A stretch of DNA of 64,000 nucleotides from Myxococcus virescens (GTDB taxonomy: Bacteria > Myxococcota > Myxococcia > Myxococcales > Myxococcaceae): assembly GCF_900101905.1 (NCBI RefSeq), contig NZ_FNAJ01000008.1, forward strand, positions 1 through 64,000, written 5' to 3'. The notes under the pieces are model-generated. The model worked only from the letters and a program-made list of their open reading frames with translations, searched no databases and had not been told where the DNA came from. Positions within the stretch are counted from its first letter, which is position 1. Each line of letters starts with the position of its first letter. Below, in pieces: positions 27,616 through 36,276 of this stretch. The position numbers and the translations under genes are program-made.

Positions 27616-28944
27616 TCAAGGAGCGCTGACGCCGGGGACACCTCCGTCGCCAGCGAGCCGCCGCATGGGTTGGACCCTTCCATACGTGAGCGAGCGCCAC
27701 AGCCACTCCGCGGGACCGAAGCGGAAGCGCGCCAACCACAGACGGCTGAGCACCACCTGCGCCGCGAAGATGACGCAGCAGATGACGACGATGCGCGACG
27801 GCGGCAGCTTGCCGATGAAGCCCAGGCCCCAGCCGTCATAAATCCAGATGCTCACCGCGGACTGCATCAGGTAGTTCGTCAGGGCCATGCGACCCACGGG
27901 CGACAGCACGCCCAGCCAGCGGCTCCAGCGCTCCCGCTGGAAGAGCAGCGCGAAGGCCGCGACATATGCCGCGCCCATGGCGATGTAGCCGGGCTCCTGG
28001 AAGCCGTTGACGATCATCATCCAGGGCCCCTTCGGGTCCCACTCCAGCACGCCGGCTTTGCGCAGGCGGAACAGCAGCAACCCACCGCCATTGAGGACGA
28101 GGCCCACGCTCAACCCCCAGCCGAGAATCCGGCGCAGCAACGCCCGGTGACGCTCCACGTCCTGCAACACGAGCAGACGCCCCGCAAGCAACCCCAGCAG
28201 GAAGCGCCCCAGGATGAGGCTCATCCAGAGCACGCGCCGGAAGCCGCCGCCGAGGTTCTCCAGGAAGAAGCGTGCGTTGCCCACCTGCGCCGTCCAGAAC
28301 GACTCGCTCGACAACGCCACCAGGGTGTCGGCTCTCAAGGCCATATCCCGGGCCTGACTGGCCTTCGCGGCCTCGGCCGCGGCCTCCGCGCCGTGCAGCA
28401 GGATGGGCGTGTAGCGAATGGCGGCGGGCACCAGGAACGGCATCACGGTGACGAGCCCCAGCGCCCAGAACAGCACCGTGCGGTTGGAGCGGGCCCGGAA
28501 GGCCATCAGCAGGAAGCCCACCATCGCGTAGGTGTGGAGGATATCGCCCGTCCACAACAGAAGGGCGTGCGCCAGGCCGATGCCGAAGAGCATCAGCAGC
28601 CGCCGGCGGTAGAGCGGCGCGGCGGAGACGCCCCGTGACTCGGCCCGCGTGAACTGGAGTGCGAAGCCCAGGCCGAAGAGGAACGAGAAGATGGAGATGA
28701 ACTTCTGCGTCACGAAGAGCTGATAGATGGCGCCAATCACCTGCTCCAGCAGGGGGGCATCCAGCGCGGACGCAGCCTCACGGGGCATGAAGGCCCGTCC
28801 ACTCAGCCACATGAGGCTGTTGGACACGAAGACGCCCCAGAGCGCGAAGCCACGGAGGGCGTCCAGCAAGACGACTCGCTCGGAGGCATCCACCGGACGC
28901 GCCACGGGCAGGTCGTCCGCCACGGGAGAACCAGATTGGGACAT
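27616..28944 (-). CDS. DUF418 domain membrane protein
   Basis: A 442-residue protein with about ten membrane helices. The opening VVLLDALRGFALWGVFVSNS is the conserved D-x-L-R-G-x-A start of DUF418/YeiB-type proteins, and the C-terminal half has the DUF418 pattern VGRMALTNYLMQSAVSIWIY with YGPAEWLWRS-like ending (FGPAEWLWRSLTYGR). The family relates to acyltransferase-3 proteins but its function is unknown. The start at ATG 28944 is chosen by homology; the frame is open for a further 280 codons upstream without matching any family. It is convergent with the di-heme gene, 11 bases apart. Confidence 0.85.
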   Translation of the reverse strand: MSQSGSPVADDLPVARPVDASERVVLLDALRGFALWGVFVSNSLMWLSGRAFMPREAASALDAPLLEQVIGAIYQLFVTQKFISIFSFLFGLGFALQFTRAESRGVSAAPLYRRRLLMLFGIGLAHALLLWTGDILHTYAMVGFLLMAFRARSNRTVLFWALGLVTVMPFLVPAAIRYTPILLHGAEAAAEAAKASQARDMALRADTLVALSSESFWTAQVGNARFFLENLGGGFRRVLWMSLILGRFLLGLLAGRLLVLQDVERHRALLRRILGWGLSVGLVLNGGGLLLFRLRKAGVLEWDPKGPWMMIVNGFQEPGYIAMGAAYVAAFALLFQRERWSRWLGVLSPVGRMALTNYLMQSAVSIWIYDGWGLGFIGKLPPSRIVVICCVIFAAQVVLSRLWLARFRFGPAEWLWRSLTYGRVQPMRRLAGDGGVPGVSAP

Positions 28945-29082
28945 GCGTGAAGCAGACGCGCTCTGCCTCCTGGCCGTCAATCCGGCACCTTCGAGGGTGA
29001 CGGGACATACGGGCTTGCCCCTCCTGGCACGGCGGGTGTGCTGTAGTGGCCCCCCGCTCCCCGACGGACAGGAGTCCGCCCC

Positions 29083-30396
29083 GTGAAGATTTCCCCCCTG
29101 CTTTCCCTGCTGCTCATCTCCCTGGCCGCGCCCGGCGGCCTCGCGCTCGCCGCGGAGACGCCGCCCGTCCTGGGTGGACTCGACGCCATCTACCCAGAGC
29201 TCGACGCGCTCTACCGCGACCTGCACCAGACGCCGGAGTTGTCCAACCAGGAAGCCAAGACGGCGGCGAAGCTGGCCGGCCGGCTGCGCAAGCTCGGCTT
29301 CGAAGTGACGTCCAAGGTGGGCGGGCACGGCGTCGTGGCCCTGCTCCGCAACGGCCAGGGCCCCACGGTGATGCTGCGCGCGGACATGGACGCGCTGCCC
29401 GTGGAGGAGAAGACGGGCCTGCCCTATGCGAGCAAGCAGAAGGCGAAGGACGCCGCGGGCGCGACCCACCCGGCCATGCACGCGTGTGGCCATGACGTGC
29501 ACATGACGTCGTTGTTGGGGACGGCCACGCTGCTGGCCCGCTCGAAGGACCGGTGGCGAGGCACACTGCTGCTGGTGGGTCAGCCGGCGGAAGAGGTGGG
29601 CGCGGGCGCCCGGCAGATGCTCCAGGACGGCCTCTTCAAGCGATTCCCCAAGCCGGACTTCGCGGTGGCGCTCCACGTCAACACCGCCGCGGCGGGCACG
29701 GTGGAGTTCACCCCCGGGTATGCGATGGCGAGCGTGGACAGCGTTGAAGTCACCCTGCATGGCAAGGGGGGACATGGCGCCTATCCCCACACCACCGTGG
29801 ACCCGGTCGTGATGGCGGCGCGCGTCGTGCTGTCACTCCAGACGCTCGTCAGCCGCGAGAAGAACCCGCTGGAGCCCGCGGTGGTGACGGTCGGCTCCAT
29901 TCATGGCGGCGCCAAGCACAACATCATCCCTGATGACGTGAAGCTCCACCTCTCCGTGCGCTCGTACAAGCCCGAGGTCCGCAAGGCCCTGCTGGACGGC
30001 ATCGAGCGCATCGCCAAGGCGGAGGCCATGGCCTCCGGCGCGCCCCGTCCACCCGACATCGCCATCACCGAGGGCACGCCCTCCACCTTCAACGACCCCG
30101 CCCTCACCCGGCGGCTGGTGGGCGCGGTGTCCCGCGTCCTGGGCGAGAAGAACCTCCAGGAGGCGCCTCCCGTCATGGGCGGCGAGGACTTCTCCGAGTA
30201 CGGGCGCGCGGGCGTTCCCGCCGTGATGCTCTGGCTCGGCTCCACCGAGCCGCGGCAATACGCCCAGGCGATGGCCGCGGGGACCGCGTTGCCTTCGATG
30301 CATTCGCCCCTCTTCGCGCCGGACCGCGAGCGCACGCTGCGCACGGGCGTCACCACGCTGACCACCGCCGCCCTGGAGCTGCTCGACAAGCCGTGA
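29083..30396 (+). CDS. secreted M20 family amidohydrolase (IAA-aminoacid hydrolase type)
   Basis: A 437-residue metal-dependent hydrolase of the M20D group, which cleaves N-acyl amino acids or peptides. A signal peptide is evident (ISPLLSLLLISLAAPGGLAL, cut near LAAE). Metal ligand motifs: MLRADMDALPVEE, HACGHDVHMTSLLG and GQPAEEVGAGARQMLQDGLF, then MGGEDFSEYG near the end. These are characteristic of HipO/IAA amidohydrolases. The GTG start at 29083 follows CAGGAG. Its exported location suggests nutrient scavenging in the periplasm or outside. Substrate not predictable. Confidence 0.9.
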   Translation: MKISPLLSLLLISLAAPGGLALAAETPPVLGGLDAIYPELDALYRDLHQTPELSNQEAKTAAKLAGRLRKLGFEVTSKVGGHGVVALLRNGQGPTVMLRADMDALPVEEKTGLPYASKQKAKDAAGATHPAMHACGHDVHMTSLLGTATLLARSKDRWRGTLLLVGQPAEEVGAGARQMLQDGLFKRFPKPDFAVALHVNTAAAGTVEFTPGYAMASVDSVEVTLHGKGGHGAYPHTTVDPVVMAARVVLSLQTLVSREKNPLEPAVVTVGSIHGGAKHNIIPDDVKLHLSVRSYKPEVRKALLDGIERIAKAEAMASGAPRPPDIAITEGTPSTFNDPALTRRLVGAVSRVLGEKNLQEAPPVMGGEDFSEYGRAGVPAVMLWLGSTEPRQYAQAMAAGTALPSMHSPLFAPDRERTLRTGVTTLTTAALELLDKP

Positions 30397-30474
30397 CGGC
30401 CGGGGAGCGCGCAGCGCCTTGCCCCCGGGCCGGCACCTGTTCGGCGGCGGGGTTCGCGAGACGCCCACGCTGAT

Positions 30475-30504
30475 TTGACTCGGGGGAATGCGAAACCGTA
30501 GACA
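30475..30504 (+). promoter_or_regulatory. promoter candidate for the MYXO-CTERM gene
   Basis: TTGACT (30475-30480), an 18-base spacer, TAGACA (30499-30504), ending 24 bases before the ATG at 30529. The -35 is close to consensus and the -10 is moderate. Confidence 0.5.
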
Positions 30505-30528
30505 GGGCTCCTCTCGCATCGCGACAGG

Positions 30529-32748
30529 ATGTCCCCCTTGCTCAATCGCAATCGTTCCCTGCGAGCCCTGCTGGGGGCTTCGCTGTGGTGGGTCGTCTCC
30601 GGCTTCCAGTCCGAGGCCATCGTCAGTCACGAAGGCACGGTCCGCAGTGGCACCTCCGTCTCACTGAGCCTCCAGGTCTCCTCCGGGCCTGGCCAGACCT
30701 CCGCGCGCACCGGTCAGCTGGTGGCCTGCATCGCCCTGCCCGTGGGCTGGCAAGCGCCGGGCGGCAGCTACACGCATGCCGGCTCGGCGGCCACCGCCGC
30801 GCAGCCGGGCGCCGCGGCGCTCTCCGCCGAGGCCCAGTCCGCGTGGCCCGTCGACGGCGCCAGCTGGCACTGCCTGGTGTCGGAAAACGTGACCACGACG
30901 AACCAGGAGGTCCAAACGACCGCGCAGCTCACGCTTCCCGTGCCCGCGGTGGCCCAGGGGGCCTACCGGGTGCGGTACCAGAGCGGGTTCCGCGAGATGA
31001 CGCCTCCGGTCGGAGGGGGGCAGGATCCGGCCTACCAGCCCACGGACTTCTCGGGACGCCTGGAGCGCCTGCTCCACGTCAACGTGGCCCCCGCCACCAC
31101 CTTCGACGACTGGCAAGCGGGCGTCGCCACCGGCATCCTGGTGACGCCGTCCGTGACGCGCGCCTGGCATGGCAACGGGACGTTCCTGGCGGCGGCCACG
31201 GGCAACCCGGAGCTGCTGCGCTCCTCGGACGGGCGCCAGTGGACAGGCTTCGTTCCCGTGTCGGAGGGGACCACGTCACCCCTCCCGCTGGAGCGGCTGG
31301 TCTACTCCCAGCGCAAGTGGTTCGGCCTGTCGAACGGGCGCATCGTCGTCTCGTCCGACAACGCGCATACGTGGGCTCCCGCCTACCAGGACCCGGCGCC
31401 CGGGGGCCGGCGCTTCCTGGAACTCGCGCTCAGCGGAAACCGGATGGTCGCGGTGGGCACCGCGGGCCTCATCGCCAGCTCCACGGACGGCCAGCGCTGG
31501 ACCGATGAGAGCATCAACAGCGCCTATGACGTCGTGACGCTGGTGCCCGGTCAGAGCAGCTTCCTCGCCGTGGCCCGCCCGATGGCGGGCGCGCCCTCCC
31601 AGCATCCTGTCCTCGTGCGGCCCCAGGGCGCTGGCGCCGCCTGGGAGGTGTTCCAGCCCGCCACGCTGTCCGGGCTCACCATCGCCCAGCTCATCGCCGG
31701 AAACGGTCGCTTCCTCGCCTTCGCCCGGCCCAACCAACTGCCCCCTCTGGCGCCCCAGGCGGTGGAACCGACGAGCGGATTCTTCCTCTCCGAGGACCTC
31801 GGCGGCACCTGGACGCGCGTGGAGAGCCTCCGGCTGCCCGCCGACGCTCCGCTCCCCACCCCGCTCATGACGTTCGTGGACCAGAGCTTCGTCGTCAGCT
31901 GGACGGCCGTCGACCCGCAAGTCGTGGGAGTGCTGCCCTCATTCGAGCTGCACGTGTCGGCGGATGGCAAGGAATGGACGGCGCACCCGACAGGCGCGGG
32001 CGGCAACTATGCATCCACGGCCTTCGCCACGGGCGACACCTCCGTGGTCGCGGTGAGCCAACGGCGTCTGCTGGTGGCCTCGCGCCGGGCCTGGCCACTG
32101 CCGGAGCTCCTCACGGAGACGCTGCCCCCATTCCGGCTGGGCACGGCCGCCAACGTGGAACTGAGCACGCGCGGCTCGGGCACCCTGACGTTCGAGCTGG
32201 AGGGCACGCTGCCCTCGGGCCTGACGTTCTCCCCCACGACGGGCACCTTCACCGGCACGCCCGCGCAGTCCGGTAGTACCGCCGTCACCGTCCGGGTTCG
32301 CGACGCGCGTGGCGGTGTGGCGGCGCGCACGTACAGCGTGGACGTGGTGGGCACCCTGAGCATCTCCAGCGGCGCGATTGCGTCCGCGACCCAGGGCACC
32401 GCGTACGAGGCGCGCTTCACCGTCCAGGGCGGCCGGGCGCCGTATACGTGGAGCCTGGACGGCGGCACCGTGCCCGGAGGCTTGACGATTCAGCAGCGCG
32501 ACGGCGCCTACGTGCTGAGCGGGATTCCGACCGCCAGCGGCACCTTCCCGCTGACGGTGCGGGTGACGGACTCGGCGAACCAGACGGCGGCGCGGAGCGT
32601 GTCGCTGCAGATCGCGCCCACGCCTCCTCCGATTGAGGACAAGGGCGACGCGCCCAGCGGCTGTGGTTGCAGCGGCGGCGGCGCGGGCGTCCAGGCACTG
32701 GGGCTGGCGGCGCTGGCACTGATGGGCCGAGCCCGCCGCAAGCGCTGA
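30529..32748 (+). CDS. secreted MYXO-CTERM protein with propeller-like and Ig-like domains
   Basis: A 739-residue exported protein. A signal region is followed (about residues 190-530) by repeats with S-S-D-G-x-x-W and S-T-D-G-Q-R-W elements like the Asp-box/BNR blades of sialidase-type beta-propellers (e.g. LRSSDGRQWTGF, IASSTDGQRWTDE). Residues about 535-690 hold two putative Ig-like (He_PIG) modules, seen as LPSGLTFSPTTGTFTGTPAQ and IPTASGTFPLTVRVTD. The end is a MYXO-CTERM-like tail: Cys-Gly motif SGCGCSGGG, a hydrophobic helix and RARRKR, which in myxobacteria directs surface sorting. The ligand is unknown. A promoter candidate lies just upstream. Confidence 0.82.
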   Translation: MSPLLNRNRSLRALLGASLWWVVSGFQSEAIVSHEGTVRSGTSVSLSLQVSSGPGQTSARTGQLVACIALPVGWQAPGGSYTHAGSAATAAQPGAAALSAEAQSAWPVDGASWHCLVSENVTTTNQEVQTTAQLTLPVPAVAQGAYRVRYQSGFREMTPPVGGGQDPAYQPTDFSGRLERLLHVNVAPATTFDDWQAGVATGILVTPSVTRAWHGNGTFLAAATGNPELLRSSDGRQWTGFVPVSEGTTSPLPLERLVYSQRKWFGLSNGRIVVSSDNAHTWAPAYQDPAPGGRRFLELALSGNRMVAVGTAGLIASSTDGQRWTDESINSAYDVVTLVPGQSSFLAVARPMAGAPSQHPVLVRPQGAGAAWEVFQPATLSGLTIAQLIAGNGRFLAFARPNQLPPLAPQAVEPTSGFFLSEDLGGTWTRVESLRLPADAPLPTPLMTFVDQSFVVSWTAVDPQVVGVLPSFELHVSADGKEWTAHPTGAGGNYASTAFATGDTSVVAVSQRRLLVASRRAWPLPELLTETLPPFRLGTAANVELSTRGSGTLTFELEGTLPSGLTFSPTTGTFTGTPAQSGSTAVTVRVRDARGGVAARTYSVDVVGTLSISSGAIASATQGTAYEARFTVQGGRAPYTWSLDGGTVPGGLTIQQRDGAYVLSGIPTASGTFPLTVRVTDSANQTAARSVSLQIAPTPPPIEDKGDAPSGCGCSGGGAGVQALGLAALALMGRARRKR

Positions 32749-32773
32749 GCCCGACGCCCCCCTGATTCCAACC

Positions 32774-32797
32774 CGGCCCGCGTGGACGCGCGGGCCG
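32774..32797. terminator. bidirectional terminator hairpin
   Basis: cggcccgcg / cgcgggccg form a perfect 9-bp stem with a 6-base loop, located exactly between the stop of the MYXO-CTERM gene and the stop of the convergent ECF gene. No T-run. Confidence 0.6.
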
Positions 32798-33349
32798 TCA
32801 GTTGCCCAGCCGCGTCAGCAGCCACTCCCGGACGTAGGCCCAGTCGCGCTTGACCGTGACGGGCGACACGCTCAGCACCGCGGCGGTGTCCAGCAGGTCC
32901 AGGCCCACGAAGTAGCGCAGCTCCAGCATGCGCGCGAGCCGCGGCTGGAACGTGTCCAGCTCCGAGAGCGCTCGGTCCAGCTCCAGCACCTCCATGCTCA
33001 AACCCGCCGGGACATCCGCCTCCACGTCCCCCAGGCTCACCCGCTCCAGCCGGGCCTCGCGGAGCTGCGCCCTGCGCAGCCGCGCCCGGTCCACCATCAC
33101 CCGCCGCATGGCCTGCGCCGCGGCGCTGAAGAAGTGACGCCGCGCCTCCACCGGGGCCCCCGCGCCGAACAGACGCAGCCACGCCTCCTTCACCAACACC
33201 GCGGGTTGCAGTGACGGCGTCGACGCCGCATCAGACATGGCCCGCTGCGCCATGTCCCGCAGCTCCCGGTAGGCCGCCGCCGTCAACGCATCCCGCGCGC
33301 CCTGCTCACCCTTGCGCGCGTGGTCCAGCAGCTCTGTCAGCTCCGACAT
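32798..33349 (-). CDS. ECF-type RNA polymerase sigma factor (TIGR02999-like)
   Basis: A 183-residue sigma-70 family regulator. Region 2: LQPAVLVKEAWLRLF then RRHFFSAAAQAMRRVMVDRARLRRA, the form of the TIGR02999/Sigma70_ECF group found mainly in planctomycetes, acidobacteria and myxobacteria. Region 4: LARMLELRYFVGLDLLDTAAVLSVSP, a helix-turn-helix for -35 recognition. No anti-sigma gene is adjacent; many relatives are paired with Ser/Thr kinases instead, and none is adjacent here. Start at ATG 33349; GTG 33355 is nearer to the GGAGG site. Targets unknown. Confidence 0.85.
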   Translation of the reverse strand: MSELTELLDHARKGEQGARDALTAAAYRELRDMAQRAMSDAASTPSLQPAVLVKEAWLRLFGAGAPVEARRHFFSAAAQAMRRVMVDRARLRRAQLREARLERVSLGDVEADVPAGLSMEVLELDRALSELDTFQPRLARMLELRYFVGLDLLDTAAVLSVSPVTVKRDWAYVREWLLTRLGN

Positions 33350-33657
33350 GCCCACATTCACCTCCAGGCCAGACGGGTTCGCCGCCCTCACAGAAACTAC
33401 GCCCTCAACGAGAAATCTTGGAAAACTGGGGCGGATACCCCTCACGGTGCAACGATTCCCCCGTCCGGAGGGGTGGGAAACGACAGTGTCCTACAGTGGG
33501 AGGCGTTCACCCGCTGACGTCAGGCCGAGGCGCACCCGCAGGCACGTCGGAAGCAGGGCATTCCGGTATTTCCCCGGGTCGTGCTAGCGAGCCGCTCGCG
33601 TCCGGCGGGCCACACCCTCCGTCTGGGCGCCACCACCCTCCGTGCCCGGGAGTCGCC
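33350..33657. other. 308-bp intergenic region
   Basis: This stretch separates the divergent ECF sigma gene and the exported DUF6209-like gene. I see a small hairpin (cccc cgtccgga gggg at about 33458-33473) but no convincing promoter, operator or small gene. Confidence 0.4.
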
Positions 33658-34467
33658 ATGAAGCCGCTGCTGTCCGCCCTGCTGCCGTTGCTGTGTCTTG
33701 CCTCCTCCGCCTCCGCAGCGCCGCAAGCGCCCGTCGCCGTGCAGTCCGACCTGGCATTCCTGTCCGGACCGCCCACGCTGACCTTCGCCGCGGACTGGAG
33801 CGTCACCCTCAGCGGCCAGCCGGAGGCGGGCGGCGCGCTGGACATCGCCTATGACACCTCGCGCCTGCCGCTGTGCCGAGGCACCGGGTGGACCATCACC
33901 GGCTTCGCCATGTCGAACCGGGGCCCGGTGCAGAGCTTCCCCGTGGCGGATGCCACCACGGTGGACGCCATCGCGCAGACGCAGCTGGCCCTGGCTCAGG
34001 GCGGCACGTTGGAGCTGTGGTTCCAGAACACGGACGCCACCGGCTGCTCCCACTGGGATTCGAACCTCCAGTACAACTTCCACACGTGGGTGACGCAGAA
34101 CCCGACGATTTCGTTCCACCCCGCACCAGCGTGGACGTACACGGTCCACGGCACGCTCCAGGGCGGCACCACGCTGATGGTGGACTACGACATCGGCCGC
34201 ATCGCCCAGTGCCGGGCGCAGTACATGAATTACAAGGCCTGGGGCACCACGGCGTACTACCGCATCAACGGCGGCCTGGTGACGATGCTCAGCCTGACGG
34301 CGAGCTGGGGTGAATGGGACGCCGAGTTCTGGAGGCAGATCCCCGCCTTCATTCCGCTGCCGCCCGGCCCCGCGACGCTGGAGCTGTGGTTCTCCACCCA
34401 GGACCGCAAGGGCTGCCAGCAGTGGGACTCGCGCTACGGACAGAACTACGTCTTCGCCATCCAGTGA
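33658..34467 (+). CDS. secreted DUF6209-like protein with internal duplication
   Basis: A 269-residue exported protein with signal peptide KPLLSALLPLLCLASSASAA. The mature part is two copies of a domain of about 115 residues. Copy 1: PTLTFAADWSVTLSGQP ... LPLCRGTGW ... TLELWFQNTDATGCSHWDS. Copy 2: PTISFHPAPAWTYTVHG ... IAQCRAQYMNY ... ATLELWFSTQDRKGCQQWDS. The paired Cys residues in each copy (about 100 residues apart) may form disulfides. I recognise the pattern of DUF6209 from myxobacteria, of unknown function. It has a GGAGTCG site and no operon partner. Confidence 0.72.
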   Translation: MKPLLSALLPLLCLASSASAAPQAPVAVQSDLAFLSGPPTLTFAADWSVTLSGQPEAGGALDIAYDTSRLPLCRGTGWTITGFAMSNRGPVQSFPVADATTVDAIAQTQLALAQGGTLELWFQNTDATGCSHWDSNLQYNFHTWVTQNPTISFHPAPAWTYTVHGTLQGGTTLMVDYDIGRIAQCRAQYMNYKAWGTTAYYRINGGLVTMLSLTASWGEWDAEFWRQIPAFIPLPPGPATLELWFSTQDRKGCQQWDSRYGQNYVFAIQ

Positions 34468-34621
34468 CCTCCCGCGCTCCGGGACGCGTCGATGCATTGC
34501 GCATGTGATTCCAAGTGATGCCCGTCGCGGTCCAACGGTCGCCGGCAACGAAAGGCGTGTTGACGGCGCCTGCGCCAGGGACGCAGCCCCATGACGAGCG
34601 TCCCCTGACGGGGCGCGCCTC

Positions 34622-35044
34622 TCACGCCCCCAGCGAGAGGAGCCGCTCCACCGCCGCGCGCACGTCGCGCAACAGCGCCGGGTCCGTCACCGCGACGAAG
34701 ATGGTGTCATCCCCCGCCACCGTCCCCGCGAGCCCCGGCAGCTCCCGCTCCTTGTCCAACGCCAGCGCGAGCACCGGCGCGAACCCCGGCGCCGTTCGAA
34801 TCACCAGCAGGTTGGGCGGCGCTTCCAGGATGGTGACGCGAGGCCGCTCCGGCATCACCGCGGGCGTGGCCGGCGCGCGCTGATAGCGCCCACCCACCTT
34901 CAAGATGCCCAGCTTCTTCAGGCGCCGCGACAGCGTCGACTGGCTCGGCGCCTGGCCTTCCGCCTCCAGGAGCTGCTGCAGCACGGCCTGATCGCCGATC
35001 TCCCGCTCGGCGATGAGCCGCAGGATGGCCTCGTCCAGATTCAT
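34622..35044 (-). CDS. argR: arginine repressor ArgR
   Basis: A 140-residue transcriptional regulator. The N-terminal winged helix (MNLDEAILRLIAEREIGDQA, QLLEAEG, then QSTLSRRLKKLGILKVGGRY) is the ArgR DNA-binding domain, with the SR-R-KLG helix that reads ARG boxes; the C-terminal part (LVIRTAPGFAPVLALALDK, AGTVAGDDTIFVAV) is the trimerisation/arginine-binding domain with the GT-AGDDTI loop. It diverges from argF' across a shared region rich in ARG-box-like palindromes. Start 35044 used; 35056, which begins MLVG, is an alternative. Confidence 0.94.
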   Translation of the reverse strand: MNLDEAILRLIAEREIGDQAVLQQLLEAEGQAPSQSTLSRRLKKLGILKVGGRYQRAPATPAVMPERPRVTILEAPPNLLVIRTAPGFAPVLALALDKERELPGLAGTVAGDDTIFVAVTDPALLRDVRAAVERLLSLGA

Positions 35045-35225
35045 TCCCACCAACATGCATCCCCGTGAATATTCATGCAAGAACATGCATGCGCCTGTTG
35101 CGAATAATCCGCTTGCGCGGCGCGTCTTTCTGCATAATATCCGCCGCCTTTTCGCGGCAATGCACGCATTTTCACGCATATTCATCACGAATATGCAGGT
35201 AGCCGCTGCCGGGGAGGACAGGCCC
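35045..35225. promoter_or_regulatory. argR-argF' divergent control region with ARG-box-like sites
   Basis: This AT-rich island in GC-rich DNA has several ArgR-like elements: TGAATATTCA (35066-35075, perfect palindrome), ATGCAT copies at 35055-35060 and 35085-35090, a TGCATAATAT element from 35131, and gcatattc-atcac-gaatatgc (35176-35196), an 8-bp inverted repeat with a 5-base centre. Half-sites of the form TGAAT/TGCAT match the known ARG-box half-site. The last palindrome lies 29 bases before the argF' start and can cover its promoter, while the first covers argR, implying autoregulation and control of the operon. Confidence 0.8.
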
Positions 35226-36233
35226 ATGAAGCACGTCACGCACATCAAGGATCTGGGGCCCGAAGGCGTGGAGGCGGTGCTCGCGCAGGCGTTCGCGTGG
35301 AAGCAGAAGGGCCCGGAGCACGCGCTCTTCGCCAACACGCTGCTGGGGATGGTGTTCTTCAACCCGTCGCTGCGCACGCGCACCTCGTTCGAGGCCGTCA
35401 TGCTGCGCGGCGGTGGCAACGCCATCATCCTGGACGTGGGCGCTGGCGTCTGGAAGCTGGAGCACCGCGAGGGCGCGGTGATGAACGCGGACCGGGCCGA
35501 GCACCTCAAGGAGGCCGCGCCCGTCCTGTCGCGCTTCGTGGACATGCTCGGCGTGCGCACCTTCTCGCAGGGCGGCGGTGACGAGGAGGACGAGCTCGAC
35601 CCCGTCATCAACGCGTTCCGCAAGTGGTCCACCGTGCCGGTGGTGAGCATGGAGTCCGCGCGCGAGCACCCCTGCCAGGGTCTGGCGGACATGCTGACGC
35701 TGCGCGAGACGTTCGGCAGCACGAAGAAGCTGCCGGTGACGCTGACGTGGGCGCCGCACATCAAGCCGCTGCCCAAGGCCGTGCCCAACTCCTTCCTGCT
35801 GAGCGCGGCGGCGGCGGGCTGCGAGATTCGCGTGGCGCACCCGCCCGGGTTCGACCTGCACCCGGCCGTCCGCGCCGAGGCGGAGGCGTACGCCAAGGCC
35901 ACGGGCGGCAGCGTCACCTATACGCACGACCAGGACGAGGCCCTGGCCGGCAGCCGCGCCGTCTACGCCAAGTCGTGGGGCCCCACGGCCGCTGCGGCGT
36001 TTTCGCCCAATGACGTCTCCGCGCTGCTCGCGTCCTATTCCGGTTGGATGCCCACGCGCCTGACGATGTCGCGCGCGCAGAAGGACGCGGCCTTCCTCCA
36101 CTGCCTGCCCGTGCGCCGGAACGTGGAAGTGGCCGATGAGGTCCTGGACCACCCGAGCAGCCGCGTCGTAGACGAGGCCGGCAATCGCTACCACGTCCAG
36201 CGGGCGCTGCTGCACTGGATGCGTTCGCGTTGA
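35226..36233 (+). CDS. argF': N-acyl-ornithine carbamoyltransferase (ArgF'-type)
   Basis: The enzyme transfers the carbamoyl group to an N-acylated ornithine, giving N-acylcitrulline. It has 335 residues. The carbamoyl-phosphate site is FFNPSLRTRTSFE (SxRTR), with HPCQGLADMLTLRE and FLHCLPVRRNVEVADEVLD, a form of N-acetyl/succinylornithine transcarbamylases rather than of OTCases (whose last motif is HCLP without RRN). At the position of Glu92 (Xanthomonas, acetyl) and Pro90 (Bacteroides, succinyl), aligned by eye, this protein has Ala91 in GAVMNADRAEHLKEA. It begins the arginine operon, 29 bases after a palindrome. Substrate acyl type is unresolved. Confidence 0.9.
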   Translation: MKHVTHIKDLGPEGVEAVLAQAFAWKQKGPEHALFANTLLGMVFFNPSLRTRTSFEAVMLRGGGNAIILDVGAGVWKLEHREGAVMNADRAEHLKEAAPVLSRFVDMLGVRTFSQGGGDEEDELDPVINAFRKWSTVPVVSMESAREHPCQGLADMLTLRETFGSTKKLPVTLTWAPHIKPLPKAVPNSFLLSAAAAGCEIRVAHPPGFDLHPAVRAEAEAYAKATGGSVTYTHDQDEALAGSRAVYAKSWGPTAAAAFSPNDVSALLASYSGWMPTRLTMSRAQKDAAFLHCLPVRRNVEVADEVLDHPSSRVVDEAGNRYHVQRALLHWMRSR

Positions 36234-36276
36234 GCGGCCCCTCCGCATTCTCCCTTTCCTGACTTCGAGGTCTCAC

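Noticed and set aside
27616-29790. 724-residue version of the DUF418 gene
   Set aside because: The extra N-terminal 282 residues lie antisense to the M20 gene and lack any family match; the DUF418 start is at 28944.
34622-35917. 431-residue version of ArgR
   Set aside because: The extension is antisense to argF'; ArgR proteins are about 140-150 residues.
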